A stretch of 64,000 nucleotides of DNA from positions 62,001 through 126,000 of the forward strand of contig CAUJIY010000096.1 in NCBI GenBank assembly GCA_963205295.1, in the 5' to 3' direction. Below the pieces are notes generated by a model. The model worked only from the letters and a program-made list of their open reading frames with translations, had not been told where the DNA came from and ran no database searches. Below are positions 1 through 10,587 of this stretch, one piece after another. Origin of the DNA: Pseudomonadota bacterium. Its GTDB lineage: Bacteria; Pseudomonadota; Gammaproteobacteria; Steroidobacterales; GCA-2729495. The translations under genes were made by a program, and so were the position numbers. How positions within the stretch are numbered: the stretch's first letter is position 1; every line of letters begins with the position of its first letter.

Positions 1-522
1 TATGGCGTGCGGCCCGAGAGCGCCTGGGAACGCCTGCCCGGCATCACCTGGCAGAGCCCCCTGGTGCAGGCACGCGCCCGGCGGCTGGCTGCGTGGCGCG
101 AGCGGCGCGCAGACCAGGCCGACCGCCCGCGGCAGTGGATCCTCGCCGACCAGGCCCTGCTGGCACTCGCCGGTACGGGACCGGTCGATGTCGCCGCCAT
201 CGAGGAACTCGACGTGATGCCGCGTGGCGCCGTACGCAACTCCGGTGCGGCCATCGTCACCGAACTGCGCGCCGCCGAAGCCGACCTCGCCGACGGTCGC
301 GTGCAGATCACGCAGCAGGAACGCCCGGCGGCAACCGACAACGGCCGGGTGAAGCAGCTCGGCACCCTCGTCCAGAAGGCTGCCGCCGACCTCGGCATCG
401 CTGCCGAGATCCTCGCGACGCGCGCGGAACTCGCCGCCCTGCTACGCGGTGCGAGCGAGCTGCGCCCGCTGCGCGGCTGGCGCCGCGAGGTCATCGGCAC
501 GACCCTGCTCGCTGCCCTCTGA
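1..522 (+). CDS. rnd: Ribonuclease D, C-terminal part (5' end outside window)
   Basis: The frame is open from the first base, so this is the last 173 codons of a longer gene. The protein is helical and ends in GWRREVIGTTLLAAL, which matches the typical RNase D C-terminus; the region before it fits the HRDC domains that follow the DEDD 3'-5' exonuclease domain in this tRNA-processing enzyme. The nuclease domain itself lies upstream of the window, so catalytic residues cannot be checked. It is convergent with adk, with about 39 bp between the two stop codons and no clear intrinsic terminator there. Confidence 0.75.
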   Translation, partial: YGVRPESAWERLPGITWQSPLVQARARRLAAWRERRADQADRPRQWILADQALLALAGTGPVDVAAIEELDVMPRGAVRNSGAAIVTELRAAEADLADGRVQITQQERPAATDNGRVKQLGTLVQKAAADLGIAAEILATRAELAALLRGASELRPLRGWRREVIGTTLLAAL

Positions 523-561
523 CGCCCTCCGCCTGCAGGACGGGGAGCGAGGCAGCCGGCG

Positions 562-1215
562 TCAGGGCCTGGCGACGCCGAGCGCGGCGACGAGGCGACG
601 GTAGATGTCGTCGATTTCGCCCTCGCCATCCACGACCCGCAGCAGGCCGGTGGCGCGATAGTGCGCGATCAGCGGCTCGGTCTGCTCGCGGTAGACGCGC
701 AGCCGGTTGCCGATCGTCTGCTCGTTGTCGTCGGCGCGCTGGATCAGTTCGCCGCCGGCCTTGCGGCAGGCGTCGAGCTCGGCCTGCGGCGAGAAATGGA
801 TGTTGAGAAGCTTGCCGGTCACCGAGCAGGTGCGCCGGCCCGTCAGCCGCTTCATGAGTATGTCGAGGTCGACCTCGAGCAGGACCACGGCGTCGAGCGC
901 CAGGCCGGCCGCCTCCAGCACGGGGCCGAGCGCACGGGCCTGGGCGACGTTACGCGGGAAACCATCGAGGATGAATCCGCGGCGCGTGTCCGGTGCCTGC
1001 AGCCGTTCGCGGATCAGCTCGAGCACGATGTCGTCGGAAACCAGTTCACCGGCATCCATGCGGGCCTTGGCCTTCAGGCCGAGCGGCGTTGCCGATTTCA
1101 CGGCTTCACGCAGCAGGTCCCCGGTGGAGACCTGCACCATCCCATGGTCGGCCATCAGGCGCTGCGCCTGGGTGCCCTTGCCGGAGCCCGGGGCTCCGAG
1201 AAATACGATGCGCAT
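562..1215 (-). CDS. adk: Adenylate kinase
   Basis: A 217-residue adenylate kinase (ATP + AMP = 2 ADP, cytosolic). The P-loop GAPGSGKGT lies at residues 7-15, the AMP-binding STGDLLR at 30-36 and DGFPRN at 84-89. The LID region (about 127-160) is of the long type but has only two cysteines (C130, C150), so it is not the four-Cys zinc LID of Gram-positive enzymes and also differs from the E. coli LID. Length is normal. It is divergent from the pyrophosphate-dependent phosphofructokinase across about 155 bp. It consumes or regenerates AMP and ADP next to two pyrophosphate-using genes. Confidence 0.97.
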   Translation of the reverse strand: MRIVFLGAPGSGKGTQAQRLMADHGMVQVSTGDLLREAVKSATPLGLKAKARMDAGELVSDDIVLELIRERLQAPDTRRGFILDGFPRNVAQARALGPVLEAAGLALDAVVLLEVDLDILMKRLTGRRTCSVTGKLLNIHFSPQAELDACRKAGGELIQRADDNEQTIGNRLRVYREQTEPLIAHYRATGLLRVVDGEGEIDDIYRRLVAALGVARP

Positions 1216-1370
1216 TGCCGGTCAGACCTCCTGCGGAACGTGGCGCAGGACAACCGCAGGCAGCTGCGGGTCGTCCGTGGTGCGGAACCGTACAGGGCGC
1301 ACCGGCAGCGGTCAAACGCCAGCGGTGCTGTGCTATGGTTCCGCGTCGTCGCAGGTCCCCGGAGAGTGTC

Positions 1371-2627
1371 ATGGCCACGCGCAATGCCTTCTACGCCCAG
1401 TCGGGCGGCGTCACCGCCGTCATCAACGCCAGCGCCTGCGGTGTCATCGAGACGGCACGGCGCCATGCCAGGCAGATCGGCAAGGTCTACGCCGGCCGCA
1501 ATGGCATCCTGGGCGCGCTCGACGAAGACATGATCGACACCAGCCGCGAAAGCCGCCAGGCGATCGCAGCCCTGAAACACACCCCCGGCGGGGCCTTCGG
1601 CTCGGCGCGCTACAAGCTCAAGGGCCTCGACCAGAATCGCGCCGAGTACGAACGGCTGATCGAGGTGTTCCGCGCCCACGACATCGGCTACTTCTTCTAC
1701 AACGGCGGCGGCGATTCCGCCGATACCTGCCTGAAGGTCTCGCAGCTCGGCGCCAGCCTGGGTTACCCGCTGGTGGCGATCCATGTGCCGAAGACGGTCG
1801 ACAACGACCTGCCGATCACCGACACCTGTCCCGGCTTCGGCTCCGTGGCGAAGTACGTCGCCGTCTCCACCCGCGAAGCGGCACTCGACGTGGCCTCGAT
1901 GGCGAAGACCTCGACGAAGGTCTTCATCCTCGAGGTCATGGGCCGCCATGCCGGCTGGATCGCGGCCGCCGCGGGACTGGCGGGCCGCAAGGCCGGAGAC
2001 GCCCCGCACCTCATCCTGTTCCCCGAGATCCCCTTCGACCGCGCCGCCTTCCTGGCCCGGGTGCGCGAGTGCGTCGACCGCCACGACTACTGCGTCATCG
2101 TCGTCAGCGAGGGTGCCCGCAATCCCGACGGCCGGTTCCTAGCCGATGCCGGCACCACGGATGCTTTCGGCCACAAGCAGCTCGGCGGCGTGGCGACCGT
2201 GGTGGCCGAGATGGTCCGCAGCGAACTGAAGCTCAAGTACCACTACGCCATCGCCGACTACCTGCAGCGCTCGGCGCGCCACATCGCCTCGAAGGTCGAC
2301 GTCGAGCAGGCCTATGCGGTCGGCAAGGCCGCGGTTGAACTCGCCCTGAAGGGGCGCAATTCCGTCATGCCCACCATCGTGCGCAAGTCCGACCGGCCCT
2401 ACCGCTGGACCATCGGCGAAGCCCCGCTGGCCCGGGTGGCCAACCAGGAGAAGATGATGCCCCGCCGCTTCATCACTGCGGATGGCTTCGGCATCACGGC
2501 GGCCGCCCGCCGCTACCTGGAGCCGCTGATCCAGGGCGAGGCCTACCCGCCCTACCGCGCCGGACTGCCCGACTACGTCACCCTGCGCAAGGTCGGGGTA
2601 CGGCGCAAACTCCCCCCCCGCGGCTGA
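1371..2627 (+). CDS. pfp: Pyrophosphate-dependent 6-phosphofructokinase
   Basis: A 418-residue PfkA-superfamily enzyme predicted to phosphorylate fructose 6-phosphate reversibly with PPi. The phosphoryl-donor signature is GGGDS at 112-116 and PKTVDND at 140-146. The Asp where ATP enzymes have Gly, and the Lys in PKTVDND, are the classical determinants of PPi use. MGRHAGW, a substrate-binding segment, follows. The ORF is open well upstream, but ATG 1371 is preceded by GGAGAG at good spacing and begins with the conserved N-terminus, so it is the start. hppA follows about 110 bp downstream on the same strand; a pfp-hppA pairing is known from Methylococcus. Confidence 0.93.
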   Translation: MATRNAFYAQSGGVTAVINASACGVIETARRHARQIGKVYAGRNGILGALDEDMIDTSRESRQAIAALKHTPGGAFGSARYKLKGLDQNRAEYERLIEVFRAHDIGYFFYNGGGDSADTCLKVSQLGASLGYPLVAIHVPKTVDNDLPITDTCPGFGSVAKYVAVSTREAALDVASMAKTSTKVFILEVMGRHAGWIAAAAGLAGRKAGDAPHLILFPEIPFDRAAFLARVRECVDRHDYCVIVVSEGARNPDGRFLADAGTTDAFGHKQLGGVATVVAEMVRSELKLKYHYAIADYLQRSARHIASKVDVEQAYAVGKAAVELALKGRNSVMPTIVRKSDRPYRWTIGEAPLARVANQEKMMPRRFITADGFGITAAARRYLEPLIQGEAYPPYRAGLPDYVTLRKVGVRRKLPPRG

Positions 2628-2656
2628 CGGACTCCCCCTGCAGGGCGGGCCGGTGC

Positions 2657-2662
2657 TATCAT
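2657..2662 (+). promoter_or_regulatory. Candidate -10 element for hppA
   Basis: TATCAT followed by GCGCCGCC lies in the pfp-hppA gap, the same pattern of a -10 hexamer and GC-rich discriminator seen before rpoD and typA in this window. No convincing -35 hexamer is visible 16-18 bp upstream. It could give hppA its own transcript in addition to read-through from pfp. Confidence 0.35.
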
Positions 2663-2737
2663 GCGCCGCCTTTTTCCGGCCCGGTAAAGCCGCCCGCAGA
2701 AGCGGCCCCGCCCGGGCTCTTGCTGGAGTACTGACTG

Positions 2738-4798
<2,061 letters not shown>

Positions 4799-4804
4799 AC
4801 GACG

Positions 4805-4837
4805 CGCGGCCCGGGCGCGTTCGCGCTCCGGGCCGCG
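4805..4837 (+). terminator. GC-rich hairpin after hppA
   Basis: CGCGGCCCGG at 4805-4814 pairs perfectly with CCGGGCCGCG at 4828-4837. The 13-nt loop can form a further GCGC/GCGC stem. There is no U-tract, so this is a weak intrinsic terminator or a 3'-end stabilising hairpin between the convergent hppA and lipoprotein genes. Confidence 0.5.
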
Positions 4838-4865
4838 TGGCGGCGGGCATTTCCGCCGTCCTGTC

Positions 4866-6095
4866 CTACTGGATCGTCTTGCTGGCGATATTCGAGAGCG
4901 AGCTCTCGACGTTGTCGCTGGTGTACGCGCGCACGCCGAAGTACCAGGTGCCCGGGGAGAGGTTCTGGATCACGTAGCTGGTGATCCCGGCGCCGCTGAC
5001 GTTGACGACCTGGTTGAGAGCCGCCTGGCTCGTGCCGTAGTAGATCTTGTGGCCGGCAAGATTGGTCAGTGCCGAACCGTCGGTGCGCGTGGTCGGCGGG
5101 GTCCACGAGGCCGTCGCGGAACCGTTGGCCACCTGGTTCACGGTGATCGAGAACGCCGGCAACGATGCGCTCGCCGCATCGTCGCTCACCCTGATGACGA
5201 TATTGCTGGTGGTGCCGACGTTGCCGCTGCCGGGCGTGCCGCTCAGCCGGCCAGTACCGGTGTTGAAAGTCGCCCAGTCCGGCTTGTTGGTAATGCTGAA
5301 GGTCAGCGGGTCGCCATTGGCGTCCGCTGCCGTGGGCAGGAACTGATAGGCGCTGCCGACGGTCACCGATGTCGATGGGGTACCGGAGATGGTCGGTGCC
5401 GCATTCGCGGCGGTGACGGTGATCGAGAAGGGTCCCACGGACGCTGTGGCACTGCCGTCACTGACCGTAATGCGGATGTTTGCGTAGCTGCCCGCATTGC
5501 CACTGCCCGGTGTGCCACTGAGGCGCCCGGTGGAGGTATTGAAAGTCGCCCAGCCCGGCGGGTTGGTAATGCTGAAGGTGAGCGGATCGCCATTGGCATC
5601 GGCGGCCGTGGGCTGGAACAGGTAGGCGCTGCCGGCGGTGACCGCAGCCGGCGGCGTTCCGGAGATCGTCGGCGCGCTGTTCGATACGGTGATCGAGAAG
5701 TCCGGCAGGGTGTCGCTCGCACTACCGTCGCTGACCGCGATGCGGATGTTGGCGTGCGCCCCTACGTTCGCACGGGTCGGCGTGCCGCTCAAGCGCCCCG
5801 TGCTGGTGTTGAACGTCGCCCACCCGGGCCTGTTGGTGATGCTGAAGGTCAGGGCGTCACCGTCGGCATCCGTCGCACTGGGCTGGAAACTGTAGGCGCT
5901 GCCGGCAGCGATCGCACCGGAGGGCGAGCCGGAGATCACCGGTGCGCTGTTGTCCGGGCCAGGGTCGTCCGGAGCCCCGGCAACTTCACTGGTCGATCCG
6001 CCACAGGCGCCGAGCAGTGTGGTAGCCGCTGCCAGCGTGGCCAGCCGCAGGTAACCCGGCAGCGACGCGCGGGCAGAACAGGTATCCATGTGCAT
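4866..6095 (-). CDS. Putative surface lipoprotein with three Ig-like repeats and an Fn3 domain
   Basis: A 409-residue exported protein. A hydrophobic stretch ends in the lipobox LLGAC, with the lipidated Cys at about residue 31, followed by an acidic, Pro-rich linker. Three tandem repeats of about 90 residues follow, each with the He_PIG-like signature SAY-F-P-A-DA-GD-LTFSI--P-WATFNT-TGRLSGTP. A fibronectin type III-like domain ending in SSLSNIASKTIQ closes the chain. Of the possible starts I prefer ATG 6095, preceded by GAGGA; ATG 6089 is also possible. Such repeats usually mediate adhesion or display at the cell surface; no enzymatic motif is visible. It is divergent from the decarboxylase cassette across an AT-richer gap. 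Confidence 0.8.
   Translation of the reverse strand: MHMDTCSARASLPGYLRLATLAAATTLLGACGGSTSEVAGAPDDPGPDNSAPVISGSPSGAIAAGSAYSFQPSATDADGDALTFSITNRPGWATFNTSTGRLSGTPTRANVGAHANIRIAVSDGSASDTLPDFSITVSNSAPTISGTPPAAVTAGSAYLFQPTAADANGDPLTFSITNPPGWATFNTSTGRLSGTPGSGNAGSYANIRITVSDGSATASVGPFSITVTAANAAPTISGTPSTSVTVGSAYQFLPTAADANGDPLTFSITNKPDWATFNTGTGRLSGTPGSGNVGTTSNIVIRVSDDAASASLPAFSITVNQVANGSATASWTPPTTRTDGSALTNLAGHKIYYGTSQAALNQVVNVSGAGITSYVIQNLSPGTWYFGVRAYTSDNVESSLSNIASKTIQ
5136..5951 (-). repeat. Three tandem Ig-like coding repeats (about 270 bp each)
   Basis: Inside the lipoprotein gene, three in-frame units of about 90, 92 and 90 codons share near-identical protein cores. Repeats 2 and 3 are closest, both with TAADANGDPLTFSITN. 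This suggests recent duplication and potential for copy-number change by recombination. Confidence 0.8.
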
Positions 6096-6532
6096 AGCAT
6101 CCTCGTCCCAACCGGGAGCATTCCTTGTCTCGCGATCTGGCACCGTTCCCAGCGGTAACGAGGCGCGCCCATACTGGACGCGTCCCAATGACGAGAAGGG
6201 AGAATGCTACGAAGCCAGCTTTACCTGCGCGACCGCAGTCCCTGCGGTCCGGCTGACCTTCGGCAACCCCGCTGTCATTAGGTCAATACCCTAAAGACCG
6301 GTGGCTTTGCGTCCCCGCCTCGCGACGGGTTTGCCCATTTGACGAATGTTGCTAGTACACCGTACGGCGGTGCGTTTCGCAACCTCGGGCAGCGTGCGTA
6401 ATTTACCTAATCTTCGGTCAGCGCTCACAATTTTTGATATTCAGTCATATGCTGCACCGCAGCCTCAACAGCACAACTGGTAACAGCTTTCTGCGGTTCA
6501 ATACACAGACGTCTGATCCGGCAGGACTTACC
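6096..6532. other. AT-richer divergent intergenic region
   Basis: About 430 bp with no convincing gene separate the lipoprotein gene (leftward) from the decarboxylase cassette (rightward). Base composition is clearly less GC-rich than the neighbours, especially 6280-6500. It holds the inverted repeat described separately and a short inverted repeat CACCG-N5-CGGTG near 6360. Clear -35/-10 pairs cannot be assigned by eye. The track ORF of 61 codons starting at 6434 begins here with a TTG; only its 3' part is considered plausible. Confidence 0.6.
6278..6294. promoter_or_regulatory. Inverted repeat TTAGG-N7-CCTAA, candidate operator
   Basis: TTAGGTCAATACCCTAA is a 17-bp imperfect palindrome with perfect 5-bp arms, within the AT-richer region between the lipoprotein and the decarboxylase cassette. 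Its size and spacing suit a dimeric response regulator or LuxR-type factor. The regulator is unknown. Confidence 0.4.
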
Positions 6533-6619
6533 ATGAACGGAGATGCCGGGGCCCAACAGGTCCTCCGGCCCGTGGGGGAAGCGCTCGACAGGGACAAGAA
6601 CGCGAAGGCACGGACGTGA
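6533..6619 (+). CDS. Possible 28-residue upstream ORF coupled to the decarboxylase
   Basis: ATG 6533 is preceded by AGGA at about 6 nt and opens a 28-codon frame (MNGDAGAQQVLRP...) whose TGA overlaps the GTG start of the next gene as GTGA, a typical translational-coupling junction. The peptide has no recognisable domain. It could be a leader ORF that delivers ribosomes to the decarboxylase start, or a chance frame. The track lists it as the end of a 61-codon ORF starting at a TTG. Confidence 0.3.
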   Translation: MNGDAGAQQVLRPVGEALDRDKNAKART

Positions 6620-8043
6620 AATTTCTCTCCTCGCCGAAAACGGCCCTCAAGCTCGGGCTGCTGCACGGCATCCATCACCTCGATCGCTGGCGCCACGGCA
6701 ACCGCCGTGTCGACCTCATCGCCATGGCGGAGCGGGACTGGGGCCTCACGACCGATCCGCGCGGCCACCTGCTCGTGCAGGGCTGCGATCTCGCGGAACT
6801 CGGCCGGCGCTACGGCACGCCTCTTTACGTCGTCAACCGCGAGCAGCTCGCGCAGACGTATCACGCCTTTCACGACGGTTTCGCCAGTCGCTACCCGCAG
6901 GTCGAGGTCGCCTACTCCTACAAGACCAACCCGGTTCCGGGCGTGATCCGCGAGTTGCACGCCATGGGCGCCATCGCCGAGGTGATCTCCGAGTTCGAGT
7001 TGTGGCTGGCTCTGCAGCTCGGCGTACCGCCTGACCGCATCATCGTCAACGGACCCGGCAAGACCCCCGCCGGGCTCGAGCGCGCCGTGAAAAGCGGCGT
7101 GCGCATCATCAACATCGACAACCCGGCGGAAATCGACGCCATCGATGCGCTGGCAGCGCGTCACGGCGTGCTCCAGAAGGTCGGGGTGCGCGTGATCACC
7201 TCCGTCGGCTGGTCGTCGCAGTTCGGCATCCGCATCGACAGCGGGAAGGCGCTCGAGGCCTTTCGCCGCATTCGCGCCCGGACCAACCTCGCCGGCTGCG
7301 GAATGCACCTGCACCTCGGCACCGGCATCCAGGACGTGGGCACCTACGTCCAGGCGATCCGCGAAGTCCTCGAATTTGCCGGCGTGGTACAGCGGGAAAC
7401 CGGCCTCGTGATGGAGTATCTCGATTTCGGTGGCGGATTCGGCGTACCGACCGTAAGACATCACTCGGTCATGGACGGGAAGCTGATGCTCAATGGTCTG
7501 CCGCCGTTGCTGGCACCGGGTCCGGTGCCACCGGCGCCGACCGACTACGCGGATGCGATCACGACACTCGTGCGCCGGTTCTATCCCGACGGCACGGCGC
7601 GGCTGCCGACGCTCGTGTTCGAACCGGGCCGGGCGATCTCCAGTTCGGCCCAACTGCTGCTGCTCGAGGTCCTGGCGATCAAGGACGGCCGCCGTGGCGT
7701 GCGCAACGTCATCCTGAACGGCGGCAAGAACATCACCATGCCGCTCGGATACGAGTTCCACCGCATCTTCGCCGCGTCGCGGATGCGGGAGCCGGTGGCG
7801 GCTGCCTGGCACCTGTTCGGTCCGCTGTGCCACCCGGGTGACATCGTGGCGCAGTTCGAGCCGCTGCCCGAACTCGCCGTCGGCGATGTCCTCGCCATCA
7901 TGGATGCCGGCGCCTACTTCGTCCCGAACCAGATGAATTTTTCCAATCCGCGCCCGGGTGTCGTCATGGTGAGCGATGGCCGGGACCAGCTGATCCGCGA
8001 ACACGAGTCCTTCGAGGACATCGTGCGTCGCGACCGGCTGTGA
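6616..8043 (+). CDS. PLP-dependent decarboxylase (DapDC/ODC fold-type III family)
   Basis: A 475-residue member of the diaminopimelate/ornithine decarboxylase family, cytosolic. The PLP-binding lysine is K103 in SYKTNP. HLHLGTG, the glycine loop GGGFG (about 272-276), EPGR (336-339) and GPLCHPGD with C405 (the residue acting across the dimer) are all present, as is MDAGAYF near the C-terminus. It should therefore be catalytically competent. It lacks the typical LysA context and instead heads a cassette with an ATP-grasp ligase and a glycosyltransferase, so a substrate other than diaminopimelate is likely. Some exosortase-linked polysaccharide loci contain related decarboxylases. The start is GTG 6616; an internal ATG at residue 37 is an alternative. 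Confidence 0.85.
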   Translation: MKFLSSPKTALKLGLLHGIHHLDRWRHGNRRVDLIAMAERDWGLTTDPRGHLLVQGCDLAELGRRYGTPLYVVNREQLAQTYHAFHDGFASRYPQVEVAYSYKTNPVPGVIRELHAMGAIAEVISEFELWLALQLGVPPDRIIVNGPGKTPAGLERAVKSGVRIINIDNPAEIDAIDALAARHGVLQKVGVRVITSVGWSSQFGIRIDSGKALEAFRRIRARTNLAGCGMHLHLGTGIQDVGTYVQAIREVLEFAGVVQRETGLVMEYLDFGGGFGVPTVRHHSVMDGKLMLNGLPPLLAPGPVPPAPTDYADAITTLVRRFYPDGTARLPTLVFEPGRAISSSAQLLLLEVLAIKDGRRGVRNVILNGGKNITMPLGYEFHRIFAASRMREPVAAAWHLFGPLCHPGDIVAQFEPLPELAVGDVLAIMDAGAYFVPNQMNFSNPRPGVVMVSDGRDQLIREHESFEDIVRRDRL

Positions 8044-8065
8044 ATGCGTATCACCGTACCGGCCG

Positions 8066-9307
8066 ATGAGCACGGCGCAGGCCATGGCAGCACCGGCCGA
8101 TAGCGCACCAGCGGTGCTCCTTGGCCTGTCGTACACGAGCCTGCCCGTCGCGCGCAGCCTCGGACGCCGGGGAATCCCGGTGATCGGGCTGGACCCGGAT
8201 CCGGCGGCAATCGGCACCCGCTGCCGTTACGTGCAGCCGCTCACCGTATCGAGCGACGACGCGGCCCTGCTGCCGGTCCTGCTCGATCTCGGCGCGAAGT
8301 TCGGACGCAAAGCCGTGCTCTATCCGTTCGGCGACGAACAACTGCTGTTCGTGGCGCGACACCGCGAGCAGCTGGCATCGCGCTTCTGGCTGCATCACCA
8401 GCCACGCCACACCCTCGACCTGCTGGTCGGCAAGGAGACTCTCGGCAGCATCCTCGCGGCGGCCGGTGCACCGATGCCGCGCAGCGCCGTGTTCGACCGC
8501 GAGCCGCCGGGCGGCTGGGCACGTCTCGAGGCCGACCTCGACTTCCCGGTGGTGATCAAGCCCGACCACCACGAGAAATGGCTCGACGATCCGCGGGTCG
8601 TGGCACGCATCGGCCGGCGCAAGGCGCTGCAGGTCGACGACCTGGGGGAACTGCGCCGGCGCTGTGCGGACCTGGCTGCTTTCGACACGATCATCGCCCA
8701 GGAATACATCCCGGGGCCGAGCGAGAACCTGCATTACTACGTCGGCTATCGCGATGCACGCGGGCGCATGCTGGTCTCCTTCGTCGGGCGCAAGCTGCGA
8801 ACTTTTCCCGACCGCTTCGGCACGGAAAGCTATCTGCAGTCGGTCGCCGACCCGGCACTCTGCCGGACCGCCGAGGCACTGCTCGCCCAGCTCGACTACG
8901 TCGGCGTTGCTGGCCTCGATTTCAAGTACGACGCGAGGGACGGCCGCCTGCGGCTTATCGAGATCAACTGGCGCTTCGGGCTGAGCGACGGGCTGCTGTC
9001 CGACTGCGGCGTCGACCTGCCGTGGATCTTCTATCGCGACGTTCAGGGCCTGCCAACCCGGCCCGCACTCGATTACCGTACGGACGTCCGCTGGGTATGG
9101 CTCGAGAAAGAGCTGGAATGGATCCGTGAGTACGGCAAGGGCCAGCGCACCCCGTTCCTGCGCTGGCTCGGGCAACTGCTCGACCCGCGCTGCTCCCACG
9201 CCGTGCTGGCACGCGACGACCTGCAGCCGTTCCTGCAGGTGCTCGGCGGCCTCGCCAGACGTGCGTGGCAGGCGCTGCCCGGTATACGCCGCCGCGGGCA
9301 CGGCTGA
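8066..9307 (+). CDS. ATP-grasp family ligase
   Basis: A 413-residue protein with an N-terminal Rossmann-like region (AVLLGLSYTSLPVARSLGRRGIPVIGLD) and an ATP-grasp core: VVIKPDHHEKW as the nucleotide-contacting lysine strand, IIAQEYIPGPSEN, and the metal-binding EINWRFG near residue 300. It resembles COG3919-type predicted ATP-grasp enzymes, which join a carboxylate to an amine or thiol through an acyl phosphate. A carboxylate-amine ligase acting with the decarboxylase product is a reasonable inference. It lies 22 bp downstream of the decarboxylase, with no strong Shine-Dalgarno sequence at ATG 8066. The C-terminal 90 residues are helical and basic. Confidence 0.8.
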   Translation: MSTAQAMAAPADSAPAVLLGLSYTSLPVARSLGRRGIPVIGLDPDPAAIGTRCRYVQPLTVSSDDAALLPVLLDLGAKFGRKAVLYPFGDEQLLFVARHREQLASRFWLHHQPRHTLDLLVGKETLGSILAAAGAPMPRSAVFDREPPGGWARLEADLDFPVVIKPDHHEKWLDDPRVVARIGRRKALQVDDLGELRRRCADLAAFDTIIAQEYIPGPSENLHYYVGYRDARGRMLVSFVGRKLRTFPDRFGTESYLQSVADPALCRTAEALLAQLDYVGVAGLDFKYDARDGRLRLIEINWRFGLSDGLLSDCGVDLPWIFYRDVQGLPTRPALDYRTDVRWVWLEKELEWIREYGKGQRTPFLRWLGQLLDPRCSHAVLARDDLQPFLQVLGGLARRAWQALPGIRRRGHG

Positions 9308-9324
9308 CGCGCCCCACAGCCTGG

Positions 9325-10587
9325 ATGACCCGGACGATGGACAAGGTGCTGATGGTCGCGTTCCACTACCCGCCCTGGCAGGGCAGCAGCGGCATTCAGC
9401 GCACGCTGAAGTTCACCCGCTACCTGCCGGACAACGGCTGGTGTCCGCTGGTGCTGACGGCCAACTCCCGCGCCTACCCGGCGGTCAGTCCGGACCTGCT
9501 CGGCGAAATACCGCCGGGAACCGCAGTCAGGCGCGCCTTCGCGCTCGACACCGCGCGCCATCTGGCCCTTGCCGGGCGCTACCCTGGCTGGCTGGCGCAG
9601 CCGGATCGCTGGATCAGCTGGCTCGCCGGTGCCGTGCCAGCCGGCCTGATGCTGGTGCGCCGGCACCGCCCGCGCGCGCTCTGGTCGACCCATCCGATCG
9701 CCAGCGCGCATCTCGTCGGCCGCGCGCTCGCGCGGCTGACCGGGTTGCCGTGGATCGCCGACTTCCGCGACTCCATGCTGGACGACGAATTCCCCACCGA
9801 TCCGCTCACGCGGCGCAGCTACGGCTGGGTCGAACGGCAGGTGGTTGAACATGCCACGCGCCTGGTTTTCACCACCGAGTCGACCCGGCGCATGTACCTC
9901 GCGCGCTACCCACAGCTGCCGGCCGGCCGCTGCCTGGTCATCCCCAACGGCTACGACGAACCCGACTTTGCCGGCATCCGCCTGCCCGAGCAGGGGCCGA
10001 AGCCGCCAGGGGCACCCGTGCGGCTGGTCCATGCCGGTGTGATCTATCCCGGGGAGCGCGATCCGAGCCAGTTCTTCGCGGCGCTCGCGCAGCTCAAACG
10101 GGCCGGACAGTTGCGCGCGACCGACTGCGTGTTCGACCTGCGCGCCTGCGGCTCGGAGCAGTACCTTGCCCGGATGATCACCGATCTCGACATTGGCGAC
10201 CTGGTGCGGCTGCTGCCGGCATTGCCGTATCGCGCAGCGCTGCAGGACTGCGCCGACGCCGACGGGCTGCTCATCCTGCAGGGCGCCTCGTGCAACCACC
10301 TGGTACCGGCGAAAGTCTACGAATACCTGCGACTGCGCCGCCCGATCCTGGCCCTGACCGCACATGCCGGCGATACGGCTGGGCTGCTCGCCGAAACCGG
10401 CGGCGCAACGGTGATCGACCTGGCCGATGCTGCAGCGATCGTCGCCGCACTGCCAGCGTTCGTGGCCGCGATCCGCCAGGGCGCCCATGCCGTGCCGGGC
10501 AATGACGTGGTGCTGCGCTATGCCCGCAGCCACCAGGCCGCCGAGCTGGCGCACTGTCTTGCCGCAGCGGCGCCGGGCCGGGGTTGA
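9325..10587 (+). CDS. Family 4-like glycosyltransferase
   Basis: A glycosyltransferase of the GT-B fold: the N-terminus KVLMVAFHYPPWQGSSGIQRTLKFTRYLPDNGW is typical of family 4 donor-retaining enzymes. WIADFRDSM and VIPNGYDEPDF follow, with the C-terminal VPAKVYEYLRLRRPILAL segment where the nucleotide-sugar site usually lies. It is cytosolic or membrane-associated and probably works on an envelope glycan or lipid-linked sugar. The track start (9265) would overlap the ATP-grasp gene by 43 bp; ATG 9325 or 9337 fits the family N-terminus better. It ends the three-gene cassette. Confidence 0.85.
   Translation: MTRTMDKVLMVAFHYPPWQGSSGIQRTLKFTRYLPDNGWCPLVLTANSRAYPAVSPDLLGEIPPGTAVRRAFALDTARHLALAGRYPGWLAQPDRWISWLAGAVPAGLMLVRRHRPRALWSTHPIASAHLVGRALARLTGLPWIADFRDSMLDDEFPTDPLTRRSYGWVERQVVEHATRLVFTTESTRRMYLARYPQLPAGRCLVIPNGYDEPDFAGIRLPEQGPKPPGAPVRLVHAGVIYPGERDPSQFFAALAQLKRAGQLRATDCVFDLRACGSEQYLARMITDLDIGDLVRLLPALPYRAALQDCADADGLLILQGASCNHLVPAKVYEYLRLRRPILALTAHAGDTAGLLAETGGATVIDLADAAAIVAALPAFVAAIRQGAHAVPGNDVVLRYARSHQAAELAHCLAAAAPGRG

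Noticed and set aside
2644-2675. GGCGG...CCGCC followed by T5 as an attenuator before hppA
   Set aside because: The stem is only 5 bp with a 17-nt loop, too weak to call; the adjacent TATCAT is the better-supported signal.
6445-8217. 590-codon minus-strand ORF over the decarboxylase
   Set aside because: Antisense shadow; the plus-strand frame contains every conserved PLP-decarboxylase motif.
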